64,000 bases of DNA from Nesterenkonia ebinurensis (GCF_008711175.1 NZ_VWNF01000011.1:310001-374000), one strand, 5' to 3'; shown: positions 31,093 through 40,387, counted from the first letter of the stretch. The notes: generated by a model from the letters alone, not told the origin. Made by a program: numbers and translations.

Positions 31093-31749
31093 ATGTCCAC
31101 CACTAGGAAACCCACCCTGGCCATCATCATCGGCAGCATCCGCCCCGAACGGTTCGGCCCGACGGCGGCCAGATGGTTTGCCGCCGAGGCAGAACGTCAC
31201 GGAGCTTTCGAAGTCGATCTCATCGATCTGGCCGAGTACCAGCTCCCCATGGAGCTGGCCGGGAACGATCCCGAGGCCGCGCTGCCGGCCGAGGTTGCGA
31301 GGCTCGGGAAGCGTCTGGCCAAGGCAGATGCCTTTGTCCTGGTCACCCCGGTCTACAACCGCAGCTACCCAGCCTCGCTGAAAACTGCAATCGACTGGTT
31401 CTACGGTGAATGGGCGCTGCGACCGGTCTCCTTCCTCTCCTACGGAGGGGTCACCGGAGGCCTGACCTCCGTGGAGCATCGGCGCGGGGTCTTTCCCGAA
31501 TTCGCTTCCGTCACCGTCAAGAACTTCATCTCCCTGGCTGACTTCTGGAAGGTCTTCGACCACGACGGCCGACCGGTGAACAGTGAAGGGTTGCGCATCC
31601 CCGCGGCGGCGGTGCTTGACGAGCTGGCCTGGTGGGCCCCGATGCTGCGTGAGGCCCGGGCAAACCGGCCCTACCCGGCATTGGACTTCCAGCTGGCTGT
31701 CGCAGAGGAAGAGCCGGCAGACCTCGAGCGCACTGCGGTCTCGGCGTAG
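31093..31749 (+). CDS. NAD(P)H-dependent FMN reductase family protein
   Basis: 218 aa. Flavodoxin-like fold: AIIIGSIRPERFGPTAARWF is the FMN phosphate loop (GSxRxxR/F), VLVTPVYNRSYPASLKTAIDW the conserved flavin-binding PxYN-S-P-LK-xxDW motif, and LSYGGVTGGL the second flavin loop. It reduces FMN, quinones or azo compounds. GGAGG precedes the ATG. A C-terminal extension of about 40 residues is longer than usual. Converges on the SDR gene. Confidence 0.88.
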   Translation: MSTTRKPTLAIIIGSIRPERFGPTAARWFAAEAERHGAFEVDLIDLAEYQLPMELAGNDPEAALPAEVARLGKRLAKADAFVLVTPVYNRSYPASLKTAIDWFYGEWALRPVSFLSYGGVTGGLTSVEHRRGVFPEFASVTVKNFISLADFWKVFDHDGRPVNSEGLRIPAAAVLDELAWWAPMLREARANRPYPALDFQLAVAEEEPADLERTAVSA

Positions 31750-31778
31750 CGTGAGCCTCATGCCACTGACATCAGTCA

Positions 31779-31796
31779 CCTCTGTTGACCCAGAGG
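31779..31796. terminator. Small hairpin between convergent genes
   Basis: CCTCTG and CAGAGG form a 6-bp stem with a 6-nt loop between the FMN reductase stop and the SDR stop; flanking GTCACC/GGTCAC may extend it. Weak terminator candidate. Confidence 0.35.
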
Positions 31797-31817
31797 CACC
31801 AGAGGGTCACCTCACGG

Positions 31818-32363
31818 TCAGTGAGGTCGGGCTGACCACGGTTCCAGCTGCCCGATGGTGGTATGGGCATCCTGCTCGATGGCCTGGATCGTCCCCGCTG
31901 AGACCTCTCGGTCGACCAGCCAGCGGGAGCCTGTACGGGTTCGCTGATACCCCAAGAGCACCTCCCGGTAGCGGCAGCTTTCAGGAACCGCTGGTCGGGC
32001 CCGGATGGCGGCGTCGTCGTGGGCACTGCCCTTCACGTGGAACAGGCGCCAATCATCTGAGGTCAGTGAGACTTCCTCACCGATGATCGGGATCGCCTCT
32101 GATGCCGTGCTGTGGATCCAGCACAGCGCCAGATCGATCGGCCCGTGTTCGCCCACGGTGTTCCGCAGCAGGGCTCGCAGTGCCGCACTGTCCCGATAGT
32201 CCAGAGGCACCAAGGAGGTTCGCTCCACCCCTTCTTCGGCTTGGAGCCGGTCCAGCCGGTACTGACTGCGGCCGATGACGGTAGTGTGACCGGCCCGCTG
32301 CATGACCCATGTGGTGGCTGCCGAGAGCATCCCGGTTCCGCCGAAGATGATCACGTTGTGCAT
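31818..32363 (-). CDS. SDR-like NAD(P)-binding protein
   Basis: 181 aa from ATG 32363 (GGAGGAAAAG upstream). VIIFGGTGMLSAATTWVMQRAGHTTVIGR is a Rossmann GGxGxL nucleotide loop followed by an arginine that suggests NADP; LVPLDYRDSAALRALL is the Asp-containing second crossover. The canonical YxxxK catalytic pair is not evident, so it resembles the short NAD-binding 'short-chain dehydrogenase' proteins of unknown role. An inverted repeat CCATCAG/CTGATGG (32377-32402) and two GGTTCTG motifs lie upstream. Confidence 0.7.
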   Translation of the reverse strand: MHNVIIFGGTGMLSAATTWVMQRAGHTTVIGRSQYRLDRLQAEEGVERTSLVPLDYRDSAALRALLRNTVGEHGPIDLALCWIHSTASEAIPIIGEEVSLTSDDWRLFHVKGSAHDDAAIRARPAVPESCRYREVLLGYQRTRTGSRWLVDREVSAGTIQAIEQDAHTTIGQLEPWSARPH

Positions 32364-32487
32364 AGTGCTTTTCCTCCCATCAGGTTCTGTGTCATCTGAT
32401 GGTCTGATGACCTTACTCCGGTTCTGCTCCGACAGGGCAAACGCCGAGCCCTGGACATGACTCAGTCGGACGGACAAGTATGATCCC

Positions 32488-33123
32488 ATGGATCAGGTGG
32501 ACCAGCGAACGGCTGCGAATCGGCGCCTGCTAGCCGAGTTCTTCGACACTCTCGACCAGGACCAGCTCTCCACTCGGAGTCTCTGTGAGGCCTGGACTGT
32601 CCGTGAGGTGCTGGGCCACACCGTGGTGCCGTTCACGGTGGGCATCGGAGGGATCCTCTGGCGGACCCTGCGTGAACGAGGATCCGTGCTCCATGCCATG
32701 GAGACCGCGTCCATCGAGGTTGCCCAGCAGCCGGTACCGCACCTCACCGGCTTGCTGCGCCGCAACGCTGAGCGTCGTGTGCCTGCACCCGGTGTGGGTC
32801 CGATGGGCCAGATGACCGATTGCTGCGTACATCTGCGCGACTGCGCGCGACCGCTCGATCTGGATACCGATGTCGAACTCGCCGATTGGCGCATGGTGCT
32901 GGACTGGCTGCCCACCAAGCAGGCCTCTCGCGGTGTGGTGCCGCGGGGGCGGCTGGAGGGGCTGCGGCTGCGCGCCACTGATCAGGACTGGTCCTGGGGA
33001 TCAGGTGCGGAGATGGCCGGCTCCAGCGAAGCACTGGCCATGGCAGTTGCCGGCCGGAAGGTCGCCGTGGCTGATCTGGAGGGCCGCGGCGTCGAGATTC
33101 TCGCCTCACGTCTGAGTAGTTGA
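32488..33123 (+). CDS. Maleylpyruvate isomerase-type (mycothiol-dependent DinB-like) protein
   Basis: 211 aa. The four-helix MDMPI_N domain is clear (RLLAEFFDTLDQDQLSTRSLCEAWTVREVLGH, in short SLCEAWTVREVLGHTV), with CVHLRDCARPLDL providing further metal-site residues, and a C-terminal domain (LEGLRLRATDQDWSWGSG). The TIGR03083 family is found chiefly in mycothiol producers and is assumed to catalyse mycothiol-dependent reactions. Reaction unknown. Divergent from the SDR gene. Confidence 0.85.
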   Translation: MDQVDQRTAANRRLLAEFFDTLDQDQLSTRSLCEAWTVREVLGHTVVPFTVGIGGILWRTLRERGSVLHAMETASIEVAQQPVPHLTGLLRRNAERRVPAPGVGPMGQMTDCCVHLRDCARPLDLDTDVELADWRMVLDWLPTKQASRGVVPRGRLEGLRLRATDQDWSWGSGAEMAGSSEALAMAVAGRKVAVADLEGRGVEILASRLSS

Positions 33124-33147
33124 GGCACTTCTCTCGTGTGGTGGAGC

Positions 33148-33567
33148 TCAGGGTTTCGGCACCACGATGTCGTTGACCTGTCCGGGTGCGCAGGCGATCT
33201 CCCAGCGGTATCCGTCGGGGTCGCCGAAGTATCCGCTGTAGCCGCCCCAGCTGCGCTTCATCGCAGGTGAGACGGGATCCGCCCCGGCAGCTGCTGCCGT
33301 AGCCAGCACTGCGTTGACTTCCTCCTCGGTGGCCACATTATGCGCCAGGGTGAAGGGTGCCACGCCGGCTCCGGATGAGATGGGGCCGACTTCCTCTTCG
33401 AATTCCTCGGCATCCCATAACGAGAAGATCAGGTGTTCTCCGGTGCGGATCATCACCACGCCGGGTGCCTCCAGTTCAGGCGTCCACCCCAGCCCGGAGA
33501 CGTAGAACTCCCGGGAACGGCTGAGGTCTGAGACGGCCAGGGTAACCAGTGAGATGCGCTGCTCCAT
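33148..33567 (-). CDS. VOC family (glyoxalase-like) protein
   Basis: 139 aa. Two beta-alpha-beta-beta-beta modules: LVTLAVSDLSRSREFYVSGLGW and a second ending YSGYFGDPDGYRWEIACAPG, the DPDG(Y/N)xWE motif with the Glu metal ligand. A Glu-rich insertion (DAEEFEEEVGPI) joins them. Likely a metal-dependent dioxygenase-fold or resistance protein; substrate unknown. Start is leaderless: TACCGT, 6 nt, ATG. Confidence 0.88.
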   Translation of the reverse strand: MEQRISLVTLAVSDLSRSREFYVSGLGWTPELEAPGVVMIRTGEHLIFSLWDAEEFEEEVGPISSGAGVAPFTLAHNVATEEEVNAVLATAAAAGADPVSPAMKRSWGGYSGYFGDPDGYRWEIACAPGQVNDIVVPKP

Positions 33568-33573
33568 GGCTCA

Positions 33574-33579
33574 ACGGTA
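33574..33579 (-). promoter_or_regulatory. Leaderless -10 box (TACCGT) of VOC gene
   Basis: On the minus strand TACCGT, TGAGCC (6 nt), ATG 33567. Confidence 0.5.
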
Positions 33580-33667
33580 GTACGCCCGAGGCAAGGCCGC
33601 TGGGACCAGGCACGTCGAGTGCTCATCGGCTCCGGTGCAGGCAGTGACCCCTTGGCCGCGGCTTGAG

Positions 33668-34114
33668 TTACCGCCCGCAGCGGTCGACTCGCTGCCAGGG
33701 CCAGTGCGTTTCAAGCCAGGCCCTGACGGCATCGGCTAAGGGACCGTCGAGTTCAGCACGGTCGGCGCGGACCCATGATTGGACGGTGCCCTCGTAGTCC
33801 GGTGACTTCGTGGGGTAGAGGTAGACGCATCCGATCACATCCCCGTCAGCTGGGTCCAGAACAGTGAAGGTGAATCCCCGACGCGCAGCGAAGTCTTCAG
33901 CGTGCCGTACCAGATCGGCGTGGTTCTCCTCCAGTGTCATCCCCTCCATCGGCGGCCAGGAGCCGTCCGGGTAACCTGGGGTGGCACGAATATGCTCCAC
34001 ACTCGAGGTCCAAGCGGCGAGGTCCGCGGCATTGTGTTGGGGTCCCAGCGGCTCCAGCCGGAACTCTGCTGTCTCCAGTGAGGTCGGTGGCACGAAATCA
34101 GCTGGCACAAACAT
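33668..34114 (-). CDS. GNAT-family acetyltransferase downstream of the MFS exporter
   Basis: 148 aa. FRLEPLGPQHNAADLAAWTSSVEHIR is a RimJ/RimL-like GNAT N-terminus and FTFTVLDPADGDVIGCVYLYPT the central strands; the acetyl-CoA loop (usual RxxGxG/A) is not clear, so activity is uncertain. GAGAGGAG precedes the ATG. It starts 13 nt after the MFS gene stop on the same strand, so it is probably co-transcribed with that exporter. Confidence 0.7.
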   Translation of the reverse strand: MFVPADFVPPTSLETAEFRLEPLGPQHNAADLAAWTSSVEHIRATPGYPDGSWPPMEGMTLEENHADLVRHAEDFAARRGFTFTVLDPADGDVIGCVYLYPTKSPDYEGTVQSWVRADRAELDGPLADAVRAWLETHWPWQRVDRCGR

Positions 34115-34127
34115 AGACTGACTCCTC

Positions 34128-35687
34128 TCAGCGTCCCTTTGAAGTCTTCCTCACCAAGGTGAGCAGAACCATCACGGCCACTGCCACCAAGACGAGCGAG
34201 GCGGCAGTGGCGTATACCTGCTGACCGGAGGAGACGGCGTCGTGCACTGTCTCCAACAGCGCCTGCCCACCTATCTCCAGCCCCTCGGCCGTGGTGACAC
34301 CGTGATGGACGCTCTCAGCAGCCGCCTCAGTCTGCCCCTCAGGAATCTCCGAGAGATCAGCGCCGCCCATCACCGACCGGTAGATCAGCACCGAGACCGT
34401 CCCGCCCATGGCGATGCCGAGAGCGCTGCCGAGCTCGCCGCCGACCTCCTGGGCAGAGGCCGCTGAACCGGCCTGCTCCTCTGGTGCTCCGGAGATGATG
34501 AGGTCGCTGACCAGGGCTCCGGCAATCCCATGACCCAGCCCGGCAACAGCGATCACTATTGCCAGCAACGGCGCCGGCACTCCCATGGCAGTCGCCACGG
34601 CGAAGGCCCCGGCACCAACCCCTGCGATCAGGATTCCTACGACAACAGCTTTCGGCGCTGAGACCCGTTGCGCGACACCCGGGGCCAGTACGGCTCCCAA
34701 AATGTTCACCGCAATATACGGCAGAGTCCAGAAGCCGGCATGCAACGGGGAGAACCCGCCCACCCACTGCAGGTACTGGGTGAACAGGTAGAAGATTCCG
34801 GTGATGCTCAGTCCCATCAGCAGCAGGCAGACCAGCGACACCGCAATGGCCCGGATCTTCACCAGGCCGAGGTCGAACAACGGTTCGCTCAGCCGACGCT
34901 GACGCAGCACGAACAGTGTCATCACCGCAGCACCGGCGATCACACTGAGCGCATAGGCCCACAGGTTGTCGCCCCCGTTCTCATGGCTTGCCGCGATCTC
35001 CTGGATCCCATAGACGATCGCCAGCATCCCCAGCACCGACAGTGCAACACTGAGCAGGTCGATCCGCGTCTTTTCGCGATCTGACCGTCCCGGCAGCAGG
35101 AGCATTGCTCCGATCAGCAGCAGTACCAGCGGCGGGACGTTGATCAGGAAGACAGATCCCCACCAGAAGAACTCCAGCAGCGCCCCACCCAGCAGCGGCC
35201 CGACGGCCCCGCCGACGGTGAACATGCTGAACATGATGGCAATCGCCATCCTGCGCTGGTTCTCCTCCCGGAACATAGTGCGCAGCATCGAGAACAGCGA
35301 AGGCATCAGTGTAGCCCCGGCAACCCCCAACGCAGCCCGGGCGGCGATCAGCATCTCGGGACTGGTGGAGTAGGCGGCTACCACAGACAGCACTGCGAAG
35401 GCCGCCGCCCCGGCCATCAGCAACCGTCTGGGACCGATCCGGTCACCCACCCGGCCGGCGGTGACCAGGAACCCGGCGATCAGGAACCCATAGACATGGG
35501 TGATCCACAGCATCTGGGTCGCACTAGGTTCGAGATCCGCGCTGATGGTGGGCAGGGCGAAGAACAGCACAGTGAGGTCGGTGGACAGCGCCATCATCGG
35601 CAGGGCCAGCAGCACCAGGCCCGCCCATTCCTTGGCTGTGGCCTTCTGCGCAGTTGCCGAGGTGGCAGTTGCCTGGGATGTCTCCAT
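34128..35687 (-). CDS. MFS exporter, DHA2 family (14 TM, QacA/EmrB-like), copy A
   Basis: 519 aa with about 14 membrane segments. Motif A is GRVGDRIGPRRLL, motif C GGAVGPLLGGALLE, and the N-terminal segment LALPMMALSTDLTVLFFALPTI carries the membrane Asp typical of DHA2 drug exporters. It should be a proton-driven exporter of amphiphilic compounds. GAGAGGAAG precedes the ATG. It is paralogous to, and divergent from, the next MFS gene. Confidence 0.92.
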   Translation of the reverse strand: METSQATATSATAQKATAKEWAGLVLLALPMMALSTDLTVLFFALPTISADLEPSATQMLWITHVYGFLIAGFLVTAGRVGDRIGPRRLLMAGAAAFAVLSVVAAYSTSPEMLIAARAALGVAGATLMPSLFSMLRTMFREENQRRMAIAIMFSMFTVGGAVGPLLGGALLEFFWWGSVFLINVPPLVLLLIGAMLLLPGRSDREKTRIDLLSVALSVLGMLAIVYGIQEIAASHENGGDNLWAYALSVIAGAAVMTLFVLRQRRLSEPLFDLGLVKIRAIAVSLVCLLLMGLSITGIFYLFTQYLQWVGGFSPLHAGFWTLPYIAVNILGAVLAPGVAQRVSAPKAVVVGILIAGVGAGAFAVATAMGVPAPLLAIVIAVAGLGHGIAGALVSDLIISGAPEEQAGSAASAQEVGGELGSALGIAMGGTVSVLIYRSVMGGADLSEIPEGQTEAAAESVHHGVTTAEGLEIGGQALLETVHDAVSSGQQVYATAASLVLVAVAVMVLLTLVRKTSKGR

Positions 35688-35737
35688 GGCTTCCTCTCAT
35701 CGGGATGTGTCGTAACCCTGATGATTCTGTGGGACTG

Positions 35738-35798
35738 TTCCGGTTCTGCTCTGGGTGTGCTCCGGCACTGATCCTTCGGGGCCGGAACAGAACTGGAA
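35738..35798. promoter_or_regulatory. Inverted repeat between the two MFS genes
   Basis: TTCCGGTTCTG (35738-35748) and CAGAACTGGAA (35788-35798) match as inverted arms in 10 of 11 bases, 39 bp apart. TCCGGTTCTGCTC, overlapping the left arm, is found unchanged at 32417-32429. Confidence 0.5.
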
Positions 35799-35821
35799 TG
35801 TCTTCCGTCCAGCCTGGGGCC

Positions 35822-37390
35822 ATGACAACTCACCAGAACCCCTCCATTACCGGAAACACAGACAACGACTACGCCCCCACCGCTCCCTCACCGAAGGCCA
35901 CGGTGAAACAGTGGTTCGGCCTGATGATCATGGTGATCCCGCTGTTCATGCTGGCCACCGATGTCACCGTGCTCTACTTGGCGATGCCGGCCATCGCCGC
36001 GGACCTGCTGCCGGTGGGCTCCCAGCAGTTGTGGATCCTGCATATCGGGGAGTTCCTGAGCGCGGCCACGATGATCACCTTCGGCCTGCTGGCCAGCCGA
36101 ATCGGCGCCCGCAGGCTGCTTCTGGCTGCGGTGGCGGTCTATGGGGTGGCCTCGCTGCTGGCGGCCTATGCGGTCAACCCCGAGATGCTCATCGGCGGAC
36201 GCGCCCTGCTCGGCATGGCCGCAGCAGCCTTCACCCCGGCCGGGATGATCCTGGTCCGGCGAACCTTCCGGGACCCCAAGCAGTACAACCTCGCCTTCGC
36301 CGCCTATATGGCTGCTTTCACCGGGGGCATGGCGGCCGGACCGCCCTTCGGCGGGCTGATCCTGGAGCATTTCTGGTGGGGCGCGGTATTCCTGATCAAT
36401 GTGCCGATCGCCGCAGTGCTGCTGATCGGCGGACCGTTCCTGCTGGAGCGCAATCACGCCGACCGCAGGGTGAAGATCGACGGCGCCTCCGTGGTGCTGT
36501 CCATCACTGCCATCATCACCCTGGTCTATGGGCTGCAGGAGCTCTCCGCGACTGGCTTCTCCTGGCTTCCACTGTTGTCCGCCGGCCTCGGCTTCGGACT
36601 CCTGCTGCTGTTCATCCGCCGGCAGCAGACTGCTGCGCACCCGCTTTTAGACCTCGGCCTGTTCCGCATCCGGACTATCCGGCTGATGCTGATCGTTCTC
36701 GCTGCGGGTTCCTTCAGCATGGCGGTGGCCGAGATGCTGCTGCCCCAGTACCTGCAGATCATCCGTGAGCTGAGCCCACTCCAGGCGGGCCTGGTGCTGC
36801 TGTTCCCCGCCCTGGGCAGCACAGTGGGCACGATGTTCACTCCCCTGCTGGCCCGGACGAAGCATCAGGGGCTGGCCATTGCCGGTCCCTTGGCACTGAC
36901 CGGCATCCTGGCTGCGGTCTTCGTGCTGCTGATCCCGGAAGCAAGCCTGCTGAACCTGATCGTAACTCTGACAGCACTGGCACTGGTGGGCGCACCCTTT
37001 ATCACCTTGGTTTCGCAGCTGCTGATCAGTGCAGCACCTGAGGAGAAGACCGGTTCTGCCACAGCATTGCAGGATGTCACGGCCAGCCTGAGCATGGCTT
37101 CCTCCATCGCACTGATGGGTGCTGGGGCGCTGGCGCTCTACCGGCGGATACTGACCGACTGGGCCGACGAGAACCTCGCCGATCAGGCTGTGCAGACTGC
37201 CGCCGAGAGCTTCGGCGCCTCCAGCGCAGTGCTTCCACAGCTCGATGCCGCTGAAGGGCAGTCCCTGATGGAGGCAGTGGAGGCCGGGTTCACGGCCACT
37301 GTCCAAGCCGGCTATGGCTTCTATGCGCTGGGATCGGTGCTTCTGGCGGGGGTGGTGATACTGCTGATGCGCCGCGGCCGGACCAGCTGA
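35822..37390 (+). CDS. MFS exporter, DHA2 family (14 TM), copy B
   Basis: 522 aa from ATG 35822; the frame is open upstream but that sequence is promoter and antisense to copy A. Membrane Asp in MLATDVTVLYLAMPAIAADLLP, motif A variant ASRIGARRLLL, motif C variant GGMAAGPPFGGLILEHFWWG. Many segments match copy A (FFWWGSVFLINVP versus HFWWGAVFLINVP), so the pair arose by duplication. It converges on the large SARP-like regulator gene, 6 nt apart. Confidence 0.92.
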   Translation: MTTHQNPSITGNTDNDYAPTAPSPKATVKQWFGLMIMVIPLFMLATDVTVLYLAMPAIAADLLPVGSQQLWILHIGEFLSAATMITFGLLASRIGARRLLLAAVAVYGVASLLAAYAVNPEMLIGGRALLGMAAAAFTPAGMILVRRTFRDPKQYNLAFAAYMAAFTGGMAAGPPFGGLILEHFWWGAVFLINVPIAAVLLIGGPFLLERNHADRRVKIDGASVVLSITAIITLVYGLQELSATGFSWLPLLSAGLGFGLLLLFIRRQQTAAHPLLDLGLFRIRTIRLMLIVLAAGSFSMAVAEMLLPQYLQIIRELSPLQAGLVLLFPALGSTVGTMFTPLLARTKHQGLAIAGPLALTGILAAVFVLLIPEASLLNLIVTLTALALVGAPFITLVSQLLISAAPEEKTGSATALQDVTASLSMASSIALMGAGALALYRRILTDWADENLADQAVQTAAESFGASSAVLPQLDAAEGQSLMEAVEAGFTATVQAGYGFYALGSVLLAGVVILLMRRGRTS

Positions 37391-37396
37391 GTCGGC

Positions 37397-40387
37397 TCAC
37401 ACCGGACTGAGCTGCAGCTGAGCCGGCAGGGCATTCTCGGCAAAGTACCGCCCCAGAATACGGCGAGCACTTGCCCGCTTCCCTGCCGAAAACCCGCCGA
37501 GCAACTGGTCGGCCCGCTGGGCATCGCCGCGGCGCTGGGCAAGCATGGCCGCCAGGACGTCGTGAAGCGTAGTGCAGTACATCAGGGCCACCCGCTGGGC
37601 GAGTCGCTCACCGCGTTGCAGATGCTCCTCAGCCGCATCGAGGTCCCCCTCCCGCAGGTGCAGGACAGCCTGCACCAACAGCCAGTAGGCGGTCTCACCG
37701 TCGAGATTCAGCTCGGTACTCAGCGCGGTGACTTCATCGGCCAGGCGACGGGCCTCTTCTTTTCGCCCTTGGGTCTCGGCCCAGAGGTGCTGGACCCCCA
37801 GCGCCTGGATCAGGCCATAGGCATCACCATGGTCACGGAGGACCTGTTCGACGTCGTATCCGTCCGGCAACCCCTGAGGGGGAGTATCCCAGAACTCCAG
37901 GAGGAACCAGTCCCGCTGAGTGCTGCCGAATGCTGCACCGCGAAGGTCCCCGGCCGCAAGGAGATGTTCAATGGCTTGATCGCTCAGCTGCCGGCCATGC
38001 TCGAGGTGCTCAGCATCGCCGAACATCACACTGGTGGCGAACCACTGGACCTGCATGCGAGCCAATTGGCTCTGCTCGTCGGTGTCGAATCCTTCCAGAG
38101 CTTCCAATACCTGCTCGACCTTCTCCCCGGAAGGCTTCTCCTCCACCGTATTGGCCAGGACTCTCACCTGAGCGTGAGCACGGCGCTCCCCGGGACTGTC
38201 CCCCGGGTTGGGGCAGGTGGCTGCTGCGGCGAGCTCCTCGAGCAGGGAGTCAATCCGGCCTGTCATCCACCGGTACCAGAAGGTGGCCAGCACCAGCCCG
38301 ACTGCACTGGCTCCATCCTTCCGGCGCAGAGCTTCAGCAATGGCCAAGCTCAGATGTGAGCTCGCCTCATCAAGTCGCTGCACCCAGTCTGGAGCCTGTG
38401 GCCCGAAGAGATAGTCCTGGGCGCAGTCCACCAGGTTGCGGTAGTAGTCGATATGCCTGGCTGCCACTGCATCCCGTTCCCCGGTGGCCACGAGTTTCTC
38501 GGCCGCATAGGTCCCCACGGTCTCCAGCAGCCGGTACCTGACTTCGCCGCCGACGTTCACTGTCGAGACCAAGCTGCGTTCCACCAGGTTGGCCAAGACG
38601 CCCAACACACGACGGCGCGGCAGCAGCGCCACCCCCGAGGTGCTGATCACCGTGTTGATGGCCTCCGGGCAGGTCGTTCCGCCCAGAGCTGGCCTCTGCT
38701 CAGTATCGGCACAGACCTGCTCAATGACATCCAACCGCCAGGACACCGGATGCACCGCGAGCCGGCGCAGCAATGCTTGCTCTTGCTCCTCAAGCAGCGA
38801 CCAGCTCCAGTCCAGCATGCCCCGCAGGGTCTGCTGCCGCCTCGGGGCTGCCCGGTCGGGGCGGGCCAGCAGATCCAGCCGGTCGGTGATCCGCTCCAGG
38901 AGATCCGGTACGGACAACACCGAGGTCCTGGCAGCAGCCAGCTCCAGGGCCAGCGGGAGCCCGTCCAGACGGCGGCACAGCTCAGCTGCGGCTGCGACAA
39001 TCTCCGGGTCAGCCTCAATCGTGGAATTCACCGCCTGCGCCCGGGACAGGAAGAACTGCACCGCAGAACCGTCCCCACCGTTGACCGGCAGCTGTGGTAC
39101 CACAAAGCGCTGCTCCCCGGCCAGCCCCATGGGTTCGCGGCTGGTGGCCAGGACGCGCACCCCGGGTGCCCGGCGCAGCAGCTCATCGGTGAAGGCGGCA
39201 ACTTCATTGATCACATGCTCACAGTTGTCCAGAACCAGCAGAGCATCCCGGGCCTCCAGGGCGGCCAGCACACGAGCTGATATATTCTCTCCACGCTGCC
39301 AGGGGGCCGAGAGCTGCAGAGCCTCGGCGGTCATCCGGTAGATGCGGTCCACCGGGCAGACTACGCCCTCCTCGTCCCGCTGATGGACCTCGGTGAGGTC
39401 CACAAACCGCACTTCGGCCGCCGTCTCATCGGCCAGCTTCTGGGCAGTATGCACTGCCAATCGGGTCTTGCCGATGCCGCCGATGCCGAGCAGGGTCACC
39501 AGCCGGTGCTCAGCCACCAGGTCCAGCACCCGGGCGGTCTCCTCTTCCCTTCCGAGGAACGCTGAAGCGTAGGAGGGCAGCCAGCTGCGGGATCCGGCAC
39601 TGGTCCCGTTGAACCTGGCCGGCTGCTTCTGGACGATGAGTCCGGGGTCCTGCCGCAGGATGCTCAGATGCAGCTGCTGCAGCTCCGGGGTGGGTTCAAT
39701 CCCGAGCTCATCGGCCAGATGGCTGCGCAGCCGCTCGTAGGCGGCCAATGCCTCTGGCTGGCGGCGACTGCGGTAGTGGCCCAGCAGCAGGGGCGCAGCC
39801 AAGCCTTCCCGGGTGGGATGTTCGGCGAAATATGGCCCCGCCACCGCAACTGCCTGTCCGGGTTCACCGGCGGCAATCAGCGCCTCAGCGGCCATCTCCA
39901 CCGCCTGCAGCCGGGACTCCTGCAGGTCAGCCACTTCAGCAGCCAGCCACAGCTCATCGGTGAACTCCGCATAGGCTGCCCCGCGCCAGAGCTTCAGCGC
40001 GGAGTCCAGCAGCTCGGCCCGCTGCTGCCCGGCGGGCAGTCCGGCAGCGGTTGTCACAGCCTCGCGGAACTGCGCGGCATCGCAGGTCTCCGCCGTCACC
40101 ACCAGGCTGTATCCGCCGGGTGAGCGGACCAGCAGCTCCCGGCCGCCCGGGGAGGCTGCCTCCAGCAGGGAGCGCAGCTGGGAGAGCTTGGCCTGCAGCA
40201 CCCGTTGCGGATTGCCCGGCAGATCCTCGCCCCAGACCCGGTCGATCAGGGCGTCGGCGGAGACGGTCTCCCCGGAGGCCGCCGTCAGCGCAGCCAGGAG
40301 GGCACGGACTTTGCGTTCCGGCACCTCCACCACCACAGCGTCGTCGTCCCGGAGCTGGACTGGTCCCAGGACCTCGATCTGCACCAT
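37397..40387 (-). CDS. AfsR/SARP-type regulator: BTAD plus NB-ARC ATPase plus TPR-like C-terminus
   Basis: 996 aa from ATG 40387 (AGGAGGTGAG 5 nt upstream; an open frame extends further but lacks such a site). Residues 1-95: OmpR-like winged helix (RKVRALLAALTAASGETVSADALID). Residues 98-245: BTAD (AYERLRSHLADELGIEPTPELQQLH). Residues 275-560: NB-ARC STAND ATPase, Walker A GIGGIGKTR (301-309), Walker B ALLVLDNCEHV, LATSREPMG, and GLPLALELAAAR. The rest is helical, TPR-like. Such proteins are ATP-switched activators of secondary metabolism or exporters. Neighbours are MFS exporters and an aldo/keto reductase; no biosynthetic core gene is in the window. Confidence 0.92.
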   Translation of the reverse strand: MVQIEVLGPVQLRDDDAVVVEVPERKVRALLAALTAASGETVSADALIDRVWGEDLPGNPQRVLQAKLSQLRSLLEAASPGGRELLVRSPGGYSLVVTAETCDAAQFREAVTTAAGLPAGQQRAELLDSALKLWRGAAYAEFTDELWLAAEVADLQESRLQAVEMAAEALIAAGEPGQAVAVAGPYFAEHPTREGLAAPLLLGHYRSRRQPEALAAYERLRSHLADELGIEPTPELQQLHLSILRQDPGLIVQKQPARFNGTSAGSRSWLPSYASAFLGREEETARVLDLVAEHRLVTLLGIGGIGKTRLAVHTAQKLADETAAEVRFVDLTEVHQRDEEGVVCPVDRIYRMTAEALQLSAPWQRGENISARVLAALEARDALLVLDNCEHVINEVAAFTDELLRRAPGVRVLATSREPMGLAGEQRFVVPQLPVNGGDGSAVQFFLSRAQAVNSTIEADPEIVAAAAELCRRLDGLPLALELAAARTSVLSVPDLLERITDRLDLLARPDRAAPRRQQTLRGMLDWSWSLLEEQEQALLRRLAVHPVSWRLDVIEQVCADTEQRPALGGTTCPEAINTVISTSGVALLPRRRVLGVLANLVERSLVSTVNVGGEVRYRLLETVGTYAAEKLVATGERDAVAARHIDYYRNLVDCAQDYLFGPQAPDWVQRLDEASSHLSLAIAEALRRKDGASAVGLVLATFWYRWMTGRIDSLLEELAAAATCPNPGDSPGERRAHAQVRVLANTVEEKPSGEKVEQVLEALEGFDTDEQSQLARMQVQWFATSVMFGDAEHLEHGRQLSDQAIEHLLAAGDLRGAAFGSTQRDWFLLEFWDTPPQGLPDGYDVEQVLRDHGDAYGLIQALGVQHLWAETQGRKEEARRLADEVTALSTELNLDGETAYWLLVQAVLHLREGDLDAAEEHLQRGERLAQRVALMYCTTLHDVLAAMLAQRRGDAQRADQLLGGFSAGKRASARRILGRYFAENALPAQLQLSPV

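Noticed and set aside
35654-35821. 56-residue N-terminal extension of MFS copy B
   Set aside because: It is antisense to copy A's start and contains the intergenic inverted repeat; no ribosome-binding site.
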